DNA from: Siphonodentalium dalli
Taxonomy: Eukaryota; Mollusca; Scaphopoda; Gadilida; Siphonodentaliidae
Length of the DNA: 64,000 nt
Direction: 5' to 3'
Assembly: GCA_032622095.1 (NCBI GenBank)
Contig: CP136067.1
Coordinates: 62,136,893 to 62,200,892, forward strand
The notes under the pieces were generated by a model, which saw nothing but the letters and a program-made list of their open reading frames with translations, was not told the DNA's origin and searched no databases. Position numbers and translations under genes: made by a program. Each line of letters begins with the position of its first letter. The first letter of the stretch is position 1. This document shows positions 34,400 to 46,057 of the stretch, one piece after another.

Positions 34400-35910
34400 A
34401 TTCTGTTTAACACTCGTTTGTATATTTCAAATATCTTTTAGAAGTTTTTAGCGTTGCAATTAGTCAATTAGTTTCAAGATTTAGTTTCATTTTAAAGTGT
34501 CGGTTTTTTAAATAATTATCAGAACCGATCATCAGTTTTAAAATAGGTCACATCTTCTCCACTTTAATTGGAGGCTTAGGCTGCATAATAATGTCCTTAA
34601 TTGTATTAATTCTTATGCTAGAAAACATATGAAAGCGCAAATTAAGGTGATGCCAATACGATAGGCTACTCGCTGCCAATCTGCTCCCAGCCAAATTTCC
34701 AAGAATGTAATTTCCTTCTCCGGATCAATGGGATAGCGTGGGAGGTGCTGTGTGCGCGGCCACCATCTGATTACTACAGTATCACAGAGTACACACACAT
34801 TCTCAGGTCGTAGTATTCATATTCCAGTGACGTGTCTAGCGAAGTGTCATATGGGGGTGTCTTCGTCACTCCAACGGTGACCCAAAGTACTACAATTTTT
34901 TTTATTTGGTATTTAAGGACCTACATGATAAAAGTTTGAATATTGAAACGCACGAAAGACCGATTTAAAGGGACTCCATGCCTTCACATTTGGACCATGT
35001 GAAAAGTTATGAACATGCAAAAATAGATCAATTTTGTTCTTATTAATAGTCATTATCAATTATTCCTAAATAACGAGATTTCGCATGTCAAAACGATTGT
35101 TATGGAAACATTACTATTACAGCTACACGTAGATTACCAATCAAAGTTCAATTAATCCAACAAAATACCAAAGTCCAATCAAAATGTATAGGTAAGCATT
35201 GGAAAATGTAATAATGCTTATTCTCTGATCAAATAGATATTGAGAATTACAAAGAGAAAATATATACACAAGAATGAGAAAATAATTTAACAGCATATGT
35301 ATAATATAATAAACGTCTTCCTTATCAGCATCATCATCAGCATCATCATCATCATCATCATGTCAAAGCTTTGAAACATATTCTTAAAAACAAATTTAGA
35401 CTTAAATATTTTAATTATTTGCGTTGAAATGTTTATTTGTCTTAGCCATAATAGTCAAAATTATGCATTAAACTAACCAAAATATGTTTGAACATACTGT
35501 ATGCCAGCACCATATTGATACATACATACAGCAGAAAATAAAAGGGTTATCTTCAATTACTCGGCCACTCTGAATATTAATGTATATTTATGATATTTCA
35601 CAAAGTGTGGAGGTATTATATACATGTCAGGACATTGGTATACCATGACATATCACGAGGACCACACGCTGGTGGTGTTATAGTTGGATTACAGTGGTTG
35701 GTTCACTAAATTGTTCGTTATATAGTGTAATTAAATTGTAAGTACAATGAGTACAGTTTGTCACACAAACATCAATTATATTAATTACAAGTTTGAGGTT
35801 CCAGATTGTGAAAAGGAGTATATTGTCGGTGTAGGGTGGAATCGCGAAATAATTTCTAACTTAACCCTTTCAATACAAATTATAAAGCATCATTGACGAG
35901 TAGTTATCCC
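34400..35910. other. Anonymous AT-rich interval with CAT microsatellite
   Basis: A CAT/ATC run lies at about 35327-35361. TTAAAGGGACTCC at 34966 resembles a foldback-element end, but no partner was found. No gene recognised. Confidence 0.4.
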
Positions 35911-35913
35911 TTA

Positions 35914-35972
35914 GGAAATGTTCAGATAGTAAGTTCAACAACGTTTGTTGAATGTATTATCTGAACATTTCC
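35914..35972. other. Hairpin with 15- and 9-bp stems
   Basis: GGAAATGTTCAGATA ... TTCAACAA folds on TTGTTGAA ... TATCTGAACATTTCC with a small internal loop. A half copy (ATAATAAGTTCAACAAACAG) occurs near 45758. Confidence 0.65.
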
Positions 35973-36188
35973 CTCAATAAATAGGACTCCTTCTGTACTT
36001 GATGTATGTACTGTCTTATTATATTACCTGTACATCCCTGCAAAACAACAATATACCATTCCTATGTACACTTTTAAACTGACTGGGAGAATCAGTTTAG
36101 TACAGAAAGGGTTAGGGCAACGAAGGGGAGTAGGAATTTCCTTCCAGAACAGGGAACAAGAAACCGTACTTCTAAATAAGATAGTTAA

Positions 36189-36671
36189 AGGTACTCAATC
36201 CGATAAAACTCCTCTCAATTACTATTTCAATGGCTTCGGGGGTCAAAAATATTTGATACGAGTCGAGGAAGTCACCCATCAAAGCTCAGATTTGTTAGAT
36301 ATCGATTTTAGAAATCTATATTATATTTCATTATCGGGAATACTTTCTGGCCCAGAACTCAATCAAAATTGCGTTATTATTACCACTTGATTTTAGAGTT
36401 ATCCATCCTTGTCTGTTTCAACAGTGTTTTGGTGTACACTTCTCGCGCATGTTACGAAACTGACGGCAATTATTAGTACTCATCTCGAGAAACTAACAAA
36501 TTTCAAAAATCAATATCTAATAACTCTTGAGCTTTGTTTGATGGGTTCCTCGACTCGAATCAAATATTTTTTACCCCCAAAGCCAAAGAAATAGTAATAT
36601 AGGACCCTCTGATCGGATTGTTGTTGTTGGAATCTGTTGAGATGGGGACCCTCTGTTCGGATTGAGTACCT
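36189..36671. mobile_element. TTAA-flanked foldback element, family D
   Basis: Flanked by TTAA at 36185-36188 and 36672-36675. Ends AGGTACTCAATCCGA and TCGGATTGAGTACCT are inverted, and inverted similarity continues inward (AAAAATATTTGATACGAGTC against GACTCGAATCAAATATTTTT) for about 180 bp. The right arm has an extra ~50 bp with a repeated GGACCCTCTG. ORF 36064-36390 is a translation of the left flank and arm, not a gene. Confidence 0.82.
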
Positions 36672-36965
36672 TTAACCGAATTACTGAATTAAGGTTTCAA
36701 GTACAACTTGAATTTTGATCCTCCTGGTGATTCTGCCTACTTCTCATAGGTGAAATCATTAGCTAAAAGACTGAGCAAATTGTTGCGTAATCTGACGGGG
36801 ACTCTAGAAACTGATTTTAAATCATTACTCCAAACAGCATGGCTATGGTGTATAAATAATTAGGGGTACAAACGCGCCGTCCCCTGGGGGACATTTCATC
36901 AGCGGAGCTCCAATTGTGATCGTGCATTATATACTGTGCAGTTGCTGCAGCACCGATTAACACAC

Positions 36966-37211
36966 ATGCTCCTTCTTGTGGATTACGCGGTGCTGCATGC
37001 ATGGCTCCCCGTTACTCCAGAACAGGCCTGCCTCTCGATTTCACGACGGCCATCACCGATCAATCCACCTCTCCTTGAGACGAAAATGCATCAGTTGACT
37101 TCGTCCAGGGGCGTTAATATAATGTTGGTCCTTGTTGGTCTGGGGTTAGGCCTATACCTCTGCATTTCAAACAGCGCGGACGAATTGGCCGATGATGTGG
37201 ATGATATCTGA
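36966..37211 (+). CDS. Candidate 81-aa membrane protein, unproven
   Basis: From the first ATG (36966) the frame gives 81 residues. There is a hydrophobic N-terminus (MLLLVDYAVLHAWLPV), a Pro/Ser-rich middle, a hydrophobic segment VNIMLVLVGLGLGLYLCIS near residues 50-68 that could span a membrane, and an acidic tail ADELADDVDDI. An internal ATG at 37087 would give 41 residues. The stretch is richer in G+C than its surroundings and matches none of the repeats noticed here. I recognise no family. It may be an exon piece or a chance ORF; no splice sites were established. Confidence 0.2.
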   Translation: MLLLVDYAVLHAWLPVTPEQACLSISRRPSPINPPLLETKMHQLTSSRGVNIMLVLVGLGLGLYLCISNSADELADDVDDI

Positions 37212-37317
37212 CAAACTATATGTGCAAACATTCGAGTCGACAAATTATTTCCAACGTACTAGATCAAGATCAACATATGTCCTGGTCATCCACACAATGA
37301 CGCTGCATATGTATATG

Positions 37318-37782
37318 GGAGGTCAAATTCACACTTATTAATAATTGTGCTTCAGCGCAATTAAATTGCGTTTCAGCGCAATCCAGCCTGATTCATATCA
37401 ATTGCGCTGAAGCGCAATTATTGTTACAAGCTTACACCCCTGAAGTGGGGGTTAGCCATATATGGGAAAATAATTGCACTTCATCGCAATTGAATTGAGC
37501 TTCAGCGCAATTAATTTTTTTTATTGGATTTATTTATTAACTGGGGTTAGCCATATATGGGGAAAATAATTGCGCTGAAGCGCAATTAATTTTGTATTGG
37601 ATTTATTCATTAATTTACTGCATGGGGATTCACATATATGGAAAAATATTTGCGCTAAAACGCAATTAATTTTGAATTGCGCTGAAGCACAATTGAATTG
37701 CGCTGAAGCACAAATATATTGCGCTGAAGCGCAAATTGATTGCACTGAAGCGCAATTATTAATAAATGTGAATTTGGCCTCC
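37318..37782. mobile_element. Element built from TTGCGCT/AGCGCAA hairpins
   Basis: Outer ends GAGGTCAAATTCACACTTAT and ATAAATGTGAATTTGGCCTC are inverted. Between them about a dozen copies of the mini-palindrome TTGCGCTGAAGCGCAA or variants occur, together with three or four copies of GGGGTTAGCCATATATGG. Both strands yield ORFs with repeated pentapeptides (CAEAQ, CASAQ), artefacts of the repeat. Non-coding, probably a foldback-type element. Confidence 0.75.
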
Positions 37783-38600
37783 AATACTTATAGGCATGCA
37801 CAACGCCATGCAGTGTCTGAGTGAAGCCAAACTAAAAGGCAGAGTTCTGTCCCCTCGCTACTCTGGTCTGATCTCGAACGTTGCCATCACGTATAGAGAA
37901 TGTAAGGAAATATCATACATTTTGTATTTAAGACTTTTTACCAGAACATTGTTAATTTGATCTAATTTGGAAATATATACGTAACTATAGTTTGAAGTGG
38001 TATCAAAATATACCAATATACCAATAGTTCTGACCAAACACTCGTTGATATACATTATCTTGAAATTTTCCATGCGTATATATACGGTGCCATCTTTACA
38101 AGAGGTAATTAATTTCTATGACTTGAATAAGCTTTCTGGACAGCATAAGGTTTTTCGTATGATTCCTGGAAATGTGCATGCAAGAATGTGACACAAGAGA
38201 TAGTTAGTAATTACAATTTAGATACCTCCAAATCATATGTAGTCGGGGGGTCTCTCTGTGAGGGGTTCTCTGGGTTTGTTGGTTGTTACTGGGTCGGAGT
38301 ACATAACACATGCAAATTTCCGAAAGCAACCCATAGATACCCCCAATTTAAACTTTCACTCCAAAATATTTAATTCTGCTGGAAACAGATAGCCACATGT
38401 TAAAGGGGCGCGCGGCCTTCGTTGTAGGTTATAATATAGAAATAACATTATCAAATTATGATAATTTCCTCAAGAATATACTAATAGTATAGCATAATGA
38501 TGATATGAATGCGATATACATTATCCGACAAAATACAGGTCGACTGTTGTTCAGTTTCTCGCAAAAAGCGCAGTGGATTGTTTATAAGATGAGTCACGAT
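37783..38600. other. Anonymous interval
   Basis: No gene recognised. TTAAAGGGGCGCGCGG at 38400 resembles a foldback-element end without a visible partner. Confidence 0.3.
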
Positions 38601-38612
38601 ATTGCGCCATTT

Positions 38613-38810
38613 CCTTATTTAGATACGCGCGCTTTACGTCTGTTGTAAAACTCCTAATTTGGCGCGCTTACAACTTACAACTCAATATACGATTCATCGT
38701 AATATTCCTCAGTTAGATTCGCGCGCTTTACGTCGGTTGTAAAACTCCTAATTTGGTGCGCTTACAACTTACAACTCACAATACGATTCATCGTAATAAT
38801 CCTTATTTGG
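38613..38810 (+). repeat. Two ~94-bp tandem units plus start of a third
   Basis: Units start CCTTATTTAGATACGCGCGC and CCTCAGTTAGATTCGCGCGC and share TTGTAAAACTCCTAATTTGG and ACGATTCATCGTAAT. A third begins CCTTATTTGG and is cut at about 38811, where LINE sequence starts. Confidence 0.85.
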
Positions 38811-38811
38811 T

Positions 38812-39490
38812 ATGTATTGTCATAGTATCATTAGAAATCTCAAGTGTAAGCTCCAGGAAGAACATGTGAAAGAATTCAAGAGATCTATATTTGATGACTC
38901 AAAACGAGATGGCCATAAATATAAACTCAGAACATATAGATTGTTTAAAAATGATTATATCTTAGAGACTTACTTAATAAACACAACATCTTTAAAAGAT
39001 AGGATCAGTTTTACAAAACTCCGTGTTAGTGATCACAAACTCGCTATTGAAAAAGGTAGACATCATCAGCCTATAATTAAGGAGGGGAAGAGACTGTGCC
39101 TTAAATGCAGGACAGGTTCGGATATAGAAAATGAGTATCATTTCATTATGGAATGTCCACACTATTGCGATCTCAGAAATGAACTTTTCCAAATTGTTGG
39201 TAGATATCACAGCTATATTACAAGTATGTCTAACGATCAGAAATTTAATCTTGTAATGAAAAATGATAACCCTGAAATAAGCAGCAAAATCAGCAACGTG
39301 GTCCGGCGCTTCTTTGATAAGCACTCTGAATGAATATTATGCTTGCCATCACACAATAAAATACATATAGCTAGACATGCCATGTTCACATGTAATTGTT
39401 TATTAATTGTTTATTGTTTTATTATTATTTGTATCGTTAGCATACTGCCTTTATTGGTGTTTATGCAAATAAATCGTATCGTATATAGGT
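38812..39490 (+). mobile_element. 5'-truncated LINE with CGTAT tail
   Basis: An intact 173-aa frame (38812-39333) carries the C-terminal region of a LINE polyprotein: KLRTYRLFKNDYILETYL, ISFTKLRVSDHKLAIEKGRH and the knuckle CLKCRTGSDIENEYHFIMEC (C-x2-C-x10-H-x4-C), then DLRNELF. This block sits downstream of the reverse transcriptase in abundant mollusc and lancelet LINEs. The 3' UTR runs to AAATAAATCGTATCGTAT at 39468-39485, a LINE-type tail. The intact frame suggests a young insertion. The 5' end is truncated at the third 94-bp unit. Not an independent gene. Confidence 0.75.
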
Positions 39491-39844
39491 TAGGAGAAAA
39501 TACTAACTGGATTGAAAAATATTCATGTCTTTGCAAGAACAATTATATTATGTACACGTTTTCTGTCTGATAATTTCCCACTCATGAGGTAACGTGGATT
39601 AGCTTCATTTAGGACTGATAGTGGGTCGAGTCAAATAAAATTTGGTGTGATTTGAATGCGATTATTGATTGCACCAATAATTTTATCTACGCATTCCACA
39701 GCGCAACGGAACATGTTCATTGGACGATATGGTAGTTCCCAGTGTTTGTCTATAAACAATCGTAACGTAACTTTTTTTAATTTTTGTTTATGATTTGTAT
39801 AAGAACAACATATGTCTATAATATAATATTCTTTCTGTTTATGT

Positions 39845-40480
39845 AGTCCGTGGGCCAATTCTCATAAAGCCTCTAGTTTAAAAGTTGGCTGCACCCACCC
39901 CTCCAACAAAGGTTTTTATATATCAAATTAAAGATCATTATATGACGCATCCGATTTTGCTTGTTGCCCGCTTCAGAATGTGTCCCAAAGTAGATTTTTA
40001 AGGGAAGACATCTCCGAACCCGAAAATAAAATAAAAATTTCTTCGAGTACAAGTGTCAGCGTATAGAAATATGTCTGGGATTATAAAGTGAACAAAACAT
40101 CGTTTATATTAATTATATTAATTATAGATCACCATAAAACAACATGTGATACCACACTGGACCAATGTATACGCTAGTTCGAAAAAAATGCGATAAATAT
40201 TTTGAAATTGCGAAAAATTGCTTGGATTTTGAAAAATAGTGTCACATATAATTGGCTATAACTTTTGAAACACATGGGCTATATTGACGGGCAACATATC
40301 TAAAACATATCTAAAATTGCCACAAAGACATAGCAAAACAATTTGGATGATGGAATGCCAATTATATTTCCGTGAAAATGCGCTGTAGGCATAAACTTAA
40401 CCCCACCCCCTAAAATATAATTTTCGTAGAAAAATGAATTGTATAGTTTACACTTAGAATGCCGCATACAATCCCATGCA
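39845..40480 (+). repeat. Left long inverted arm
   Basis: Inverted match to 43535-44141. No supported ORF. Confidence 0.75.
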
Positions 40481-41599
40481 CCCATATATCTCATGCACGG
40501 TAACTATGCTTTCTATACCGGTACTTCTTTTGTGGGGTCATTTGAGGGAGACAAGCAGAACTCCCATGACTTGATTATATATTAGCGCTGGGGGACGGAC
40601 CAGGCCACCCGGGGCGATCCGATACACTGTATGTCAAAAGGTTCAGTACTTTATAGGTTTTTAGGAAAATGTTTGATTCTGTTTAGCTGTTATGGTTCTG
40701 CCCAGATTGTTGGTATATATTCTGGGTCAACTGAAATCATTTGGATTTGTTAACAATACGAAGATTATAATAGTAGCATGGCGTTGATCTATGCTACGAA
40801 CCCGACGGGCATGAAAGCGACAATGAGAGTGGACTGGCCGCTCATGATTACGCCTGAATCTTGCTACATCATTGGTTATAGATTCGTTCTTATGCACGTG
40901 CATCTTGGTGCTGACCATTCCCGCCCTGCGTCCAGGGGATAACATGATTTACATGACACTCAAACGGGCAATAGGTAAAGGGACATACTTTAGGGACAAC
41001 TCATATCGCTATGTCTAGTGTTATCATATAACCATACACACGAATCTCGTGCATTATAGACGGGCTATGGTTATATATGCCACACAACGTACTGAACGTA
41101 GGCTATATATGGAGCCCAAGTTGCATTGTTCCAAGTAGTTGCCTGATAGTTTGCACGAAAAACGTGTTGCTTCAGAAGTCTGGTGTTATTGTTCTCGTTT
41201 TACAACAGGAGAAAATTTATCATAATTCATCGACTTGAATACGTGTCGGCTTGTCGCATAAAGCACATACAAATTCTTGGCATTATGTAAGTGGGTCATC
41301 ATTGATATTAGTAGATTGTTGAAGTTTTTGCATAGTATGATACATTGCACTTCTTTTTCAGAATATATCATTATGCTACATTTTTCCTGCAACCCGAGAA
41401 TACAATCCTGGTATCCAGACAAGGCTTCACATATGCTGTGTCCATAACACAGTTCCAGACAATGCCAAATATTTATCAGGTGGTGATAACAAAGACTCCT
41501 TGATATGTTTCTATTTTTTCTTGAATGGTCGAGTGCAGAATCTACATGCTGTTTCAAAAACACTAAATTATATTTGCCATTGGGTCGAATGTCACGTGA

Positions 41600-41784
41600 T
41601 ACGGTCCGTGAATGTCGACGTTCGCTTAAAGTTAGTTCCGGATCTCTTGCTAGTATGTTACCATGAGGCAGCGGATACAGGTATGATGTTGTATGTAGGC
41701 AACACGCTACGGTCGGAAGCAAGTTATTGTTTTTATTCCCCTGACGAACATGTCAAAATACTAGAATGTTATGTTTCTCGATGA
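41600..41784 (+). pseudogene. HEEADTR-type domain fragment
   Basis: The plus frame ending at 41784 reads VCYHEAADTGMMLYVGNT, then YCFYSPDEHVKILECYVS. This resembles a motif common in uncharacterised proteins of molluscs and cnidarians, (N/H)-x-EEADT-R-x-x-x-H-A ... I-x-SPDTDV-x-x-L. I recall the pattern, not a specific named family. The key R after EADT is G here and DTDV is DEHV, so the fragment is probably decayed. A 178-aa minus-strand ORF (41186-41722) overlaps it and is unrecognised. Confidence 0.4.
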
Positions 41785-42365
41785 ATCGGAGCTAGGATAA
41801 TTCTTCATACTGAAAACAAAATAGGTCATGTGTCATTTCCGTGAACGACATATCGGACAGTATTGTTAAAGTGGTGTGTGAAACCTTGCCTCTAATTCAC
41901 GAGTTGACGGGTTACGACATTCACAAACACCTATACAATGAAGCCGTTTGACTTAATAGTCAAAAGCAGTAAATCTAAAAATGTGATCCGAATTTTGTGC
42001 AATTTGTGCAATCTATTAATGTTGACGATGACAATATATATCCTACAAAGTTTGCACGTGGGCTATATTATAGTGAGCCATAATGTCGTCAATTCGACAA
42101 ATTAACACACACGTTCTTATGTTGTATAACCGAACACTGGAACACATCTTCTACCGCCAGCAGCCACAGACTCCTTAAGAAATAACATTAACACATCTTC
42201 GTGCGAACTATATCAGTGATTGGCACATCATACTAACTCCCCAGCCTGGTGTAGCATGTCCTGACAGCCATGGCTGGTCGCTATTTGATTGAGTCCTACA
42301 AACAAACTTCCTCCCGATATACTGTGACTACTGAGCCTTGGCTGTAAAGATTCCAGGCTATGGTC

Positions 42366-42632
42366 TTACAATCTCGTCCAAATACGGATACGATAGGCGA
42401 GAATCGCATGCGTTTTGATATGTCGATGCCGTCTGGAGAGTTTGGCGGGACCAGCATCCCGTCTCGATTTGCTCAGTCTACCCTTGATGCTATAAAGTGG
42501 TAGCCGCGGGCGCTTATATATAGAGTTGTTTTTATGAGCCATCAGGCCCCCGCGGCAATTTGAAAAAGGGGTGACGTTGACGTAAATTTTGTGTTTCCCA
42601 ACAGGTCTTAGACAGTGATCTTGTTTCATCAC
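42366..42632 (-). other. Unrecognised 88-aa ORF in a GC-richer patch
   Basis: The minus frame is basic (KNNSIYKRPRLPLYSIKGRL, SKSRRDAGPAKLSRRHRH). Inverted CCGCGGG/CCCGCGG copies lie beneath it at about 42505 and 42548. No family recognised; it may be non-coding DNA of the long-arm structure. Confidence 0.15.
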
Positions 42633-43534
42633 AGACTCACCATATAACGATATATGTGAGAATGTCTACACTAACCGATATAGTGTAAATGTAGATGACT
42701 CATATGATGAGCGGAGTGAGAGAACTCAACTTATAGAATAGGACGTAGTTGCATTCCTTGAAAACTGTTTGGCAACACAATATTATATACTGCAAAAGTC
42801 ATTTATTTATTGACAAAAATTCCTCTGTATAACAACTAATTTCGTTAATATAAAATATTTCGCCTGAACACATGTTACATCAGAGATAGGCAACTTGAAA
42901 TTGGAGGCCGGAAATATGGGCATACAATTTCAATTTCTTCTGAACAATTATATAAAGGCACATGTTTTGTTTTAATATTTCTATACATTAACTTTTATCA
43001 AGTATTCCCCCAATAAATGAGTATCTATAGTCCTTAAGACAATCAATTACTCATTAGGTTAAATTGAATGAAACAATAGTAGGGTTCTTCGGTTTGTTTG
43101 TGGTTACCAGTTAACTCATGATTAACATTTCCCTTGTCCCCAGATAACGAACTCAGTCACGTCTGTGGCGGAAAGCATGCGAAACTTCGATTTTGTTGGC
43201 GGTGTTGGATGCCATCCTAAACTTATTGTCAAATATGGAGCCTTTGTAGCCATAATGTAATTGAAAGATATACGAAAAAGTTGACAGAAAGGTGATCGTA
43301 TGAGGTTTTATAAACTTACTAATTCTAGACTATTGTTATCGCGAGGTTATACCATAGCCTATCAAAATTTGATCACAATGTTGTAAGTTTTACATAAATT
43401 AGTAAAATTTCTAATTTTTCACAATTTGTTTTCAAATTTTAATCTTAGATCACGTTTAGACACCGTTATATATAATTCCCTTCATCACTCTTTATACTGT
43501 TTCAGTTTATGCTTCTAAAACCAACTTGACATGC

Positions 43535-44041
43535 AGCATTCTAAGTGTAAACTACATAATTAGTTTTTTCTGCAAAAGTTATATTTTAGGGGGTGGGGTT
43601 AAGTTTACGTCCATATCACATTTTCACAGCAATACTCTTGGCATTCCATTATTAAAATCGTTTTCGTATGTCATTGGGGTAATTTTTTAGCCACGTTGCG
43701 GATCAATAGCCCATGCTGTTCACAAGTTATAGCCATTTATAAGTGACAAAGTTTTTCATTTTTTTTCGCGATTTCAAAATATTTATCGCATTTTTTTCTA
43801 ACTTGCTCAGAAATTGGTATAGTTTTATATCTCGTGTCATTTTATGATCATTTCTTATTAAAATAAACGATATATTGTGCAGTTTATAACTGCAATATTT
43901 TGCTTATGCTCTGACACTTGTATTCGAGAAAATTTTCATTTTATTTTAGGGGTAAGAGTTGTATTCCCTGGACATTCTATTTTGGGACACTTTCTGAAAC
44001 AGGCAACAAGCAAAATCTGATGCGCCATATGATTACCTTTA

Positions 44042-44082
<41 letters not shown>

Positions 44083-44141
44083 ACCTTTGTTGGAGGGGGG
44101 TGCAGCCAATTTGAAAATTGTCTTGCTTGGCCCACGGACTA
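43535..44141 (-). repeat. Right long inverted arm
   Basis: Inverted match to 39845-40480, interrupted by a TA run at 44047-44080. Confidence 0.75.
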
Positions 44142-46057
44142 ATGGCGGTTTTAGTTGATGTGACTATTTTAAAACCTATACCACAGGGAGAGCCGCCCGT
44201 ATCTTTAACAACACAGTACCCACACACATGCTGCAAAATTAGGATGATGTCCATGCATGGCATCATTAAGACGTATATAGATAAATTATATATATTTTGT
44301 TTTTAAAGGAAAATACTGTCGCATGAAGGCATCGCAGTACACGTATAATAAACACGTGTTCAATTAAGGCGTTTAATAAGTGTTTTGACTGTCGAACACC
44401 AGAATTACATATACAGCTTATGAAAAATTGATCCCACTGCCTGGACAGTTATGGTAGGCCCATGGACTTCTGTAGAGGCAAGTCACAAGTCTGGATGATA
44501 GGCCATTCTGAATTGACCAGTAGCCTTTTACTGGCAACCGGCGGACCGGGGGAGGAACATGATCCACAGGGCCGACCAGGGAGGAGAATATTTTTATGAA
44601 TCTGTCTAACCAGAAAATATCAAAATCCTAGCAACTAGAATGGCCTAAAAATTTTAACCTGCCCCCCCCCCCCCCCCACAAGGTTGGAAAATTTCAAACT
44701 TATGGCCATTTCAGTCAAAAAATTTGACATAAAGTAGCAAAATATGCAAATTGTTGTCTAAAAACAACAAATTCCCCAGCAATTAACAGTTGGATAATCA
44801 AACTATGAGAACAATTTCAACCTATTGTGAACTAGTAAATGTTGTGTCAGGTATGAAATTTCCAAATGTTCCAAATTTTGACCCCCACCCCCATGTTGCC
44901 ATATCCCCAAGTAGGCCTATGACTTTCCCACGCTGCTTGCGCGTAACATTTGGACATGAAACCTGAGTACACTGCTGAGACATTAATAAGAAAATGTCTG
45001 AATCATATGTGGTTTCAGAGAAAGTTCTGTTATTAAATGGAAGTGTCAATGACACTGTAGCTCAACTTGGAGAGGCGCTTATGTCGATTAGCAGTCAATG
45101 CCATGATCAAGAATAAGGAAACTATTAGTGAATGGATTGTTTTATGCAAACGAAACTGTTTTTATTTCAAATATTACTCCAATAAGTGTGGTATGCAGGG
45201 CGTGTCGATGGATTCAAATGTGAAATTCAGAATGGCTGCTGGCCATCATATTTTCCAACGAAATTCGGAACGAGAGAGAGATGATTTTAATTAAAAACAA
45301 GAACATCGCAGAGGCTTGTCAAAATACGCCCTTTAGCCATTTCGAATTGTACTACCGCAAAATAAAACAATAACTTGAGCTGACAAAGATTATCTAATAT
45401 ACTCCTAATGATTTGTTATTTATTATTCAGTATCCCTGTGGAAAACATATTGTCGGCTGAACTTATTATCGTACCATCACTATAAATGAATAAATAGGAA
45501 TCAAGTAACAACTTGTGCGCTGGTATCCAGTTATCAAAGGGTTAAACTCGATGCTTTTTAATATTGACTTTTTTCAATAATCTACTTGTGGAGTATAACA
45601 TTTGTGAGTTTCGTCGTCCATACGTGTGTATATCCTATCATTCAGTTCTATAGGCATGCATTTGAACGGCCTATTCTTCATTTGTAGGGACTTTGTGACA
45701 GAAAACACCCCCGAGATATATCCATATATTCTCGTTACTTTATTTGCAAGGATTCTCTGATAATAAGTTCAACAAACAGCGTTTGGCTGTCTGAAGAAAT
45801 TCCTTTAGTTTGAAATTTGTAGTACCCCCCCCCCCATGAATTGGTGTCTCAAACCTTATGTAGTCAATTTTGGACTAAAGTCTTCCGAACAATATAAATC
45901 ACCCGAGGCTCCCTGTCCGTTCTTGTGCATATCCTCAACGTTATAACAGCGTACATAGATAATGTTAGTTTGGTCTCGGTTACAAAACACTCTATATTCT
46001 CACTCAAAGTTTGTCATTTTGTTTACCAATCATTAATATGTTGGGAAATTACTAACG
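44142..46057. other. Interval with scattered dispersed repeats
   Basis: 44590-44890 is related (inverted) to 20220-20880 and includes a 17-base C run at 44662-44678. 45310-45385 matches 4690-4760 inverted. 45755-45790 is a half copy of the 35914 hairpin. No gene recognised. Confidence 0.5.

Larger units (their letters stand above)
39845..44141. mobile_element. Second large structure with ~600-bp inverted arms
   Basis: 39845-40480 and about 43535-44141 are inverted copies. Outside they read AGTCCGTGGGCCAA and TTGGCCCACGGACT, and within them TGGCTGCACCC, GCATTCTAAGTGTAAACTA and TTTTAGGGGGTGGGGTTAAG. The right arm has gained a TA microsatellite (44047-44080). The ~3-kb interior contains a protein fragment at 41600-41784 and no recognised transposase. 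Six-base flanks do not match, so a target duplication is not shown. Confidence 0.65.

Noticed and set aside
36064-36390. 108-aa ORF
   Set aside because: More than half lies in the left arm of the TTAA foldback element; the reading has no recognised domain.
37530-37824. ORFs with repeated CAEAQ / CASAQ pentapeptides
   Set aside because: Both strands are open because of the hairpin repeat; no other coding sign.
38398-38420. TTAAAGGGG at 38400 (and TTAAAGGGACTCC at 34966) as further foldback-element ends
   Set aside because: No matching inverted end with TTAA found within a plausible distance.
39845-44141. Classification as a Polinton derivative because of long arms beginning AG
   Set aside because: Six-base flanks differ, and no integrase, polymerase B or capsid-type gene is visible; far too short.
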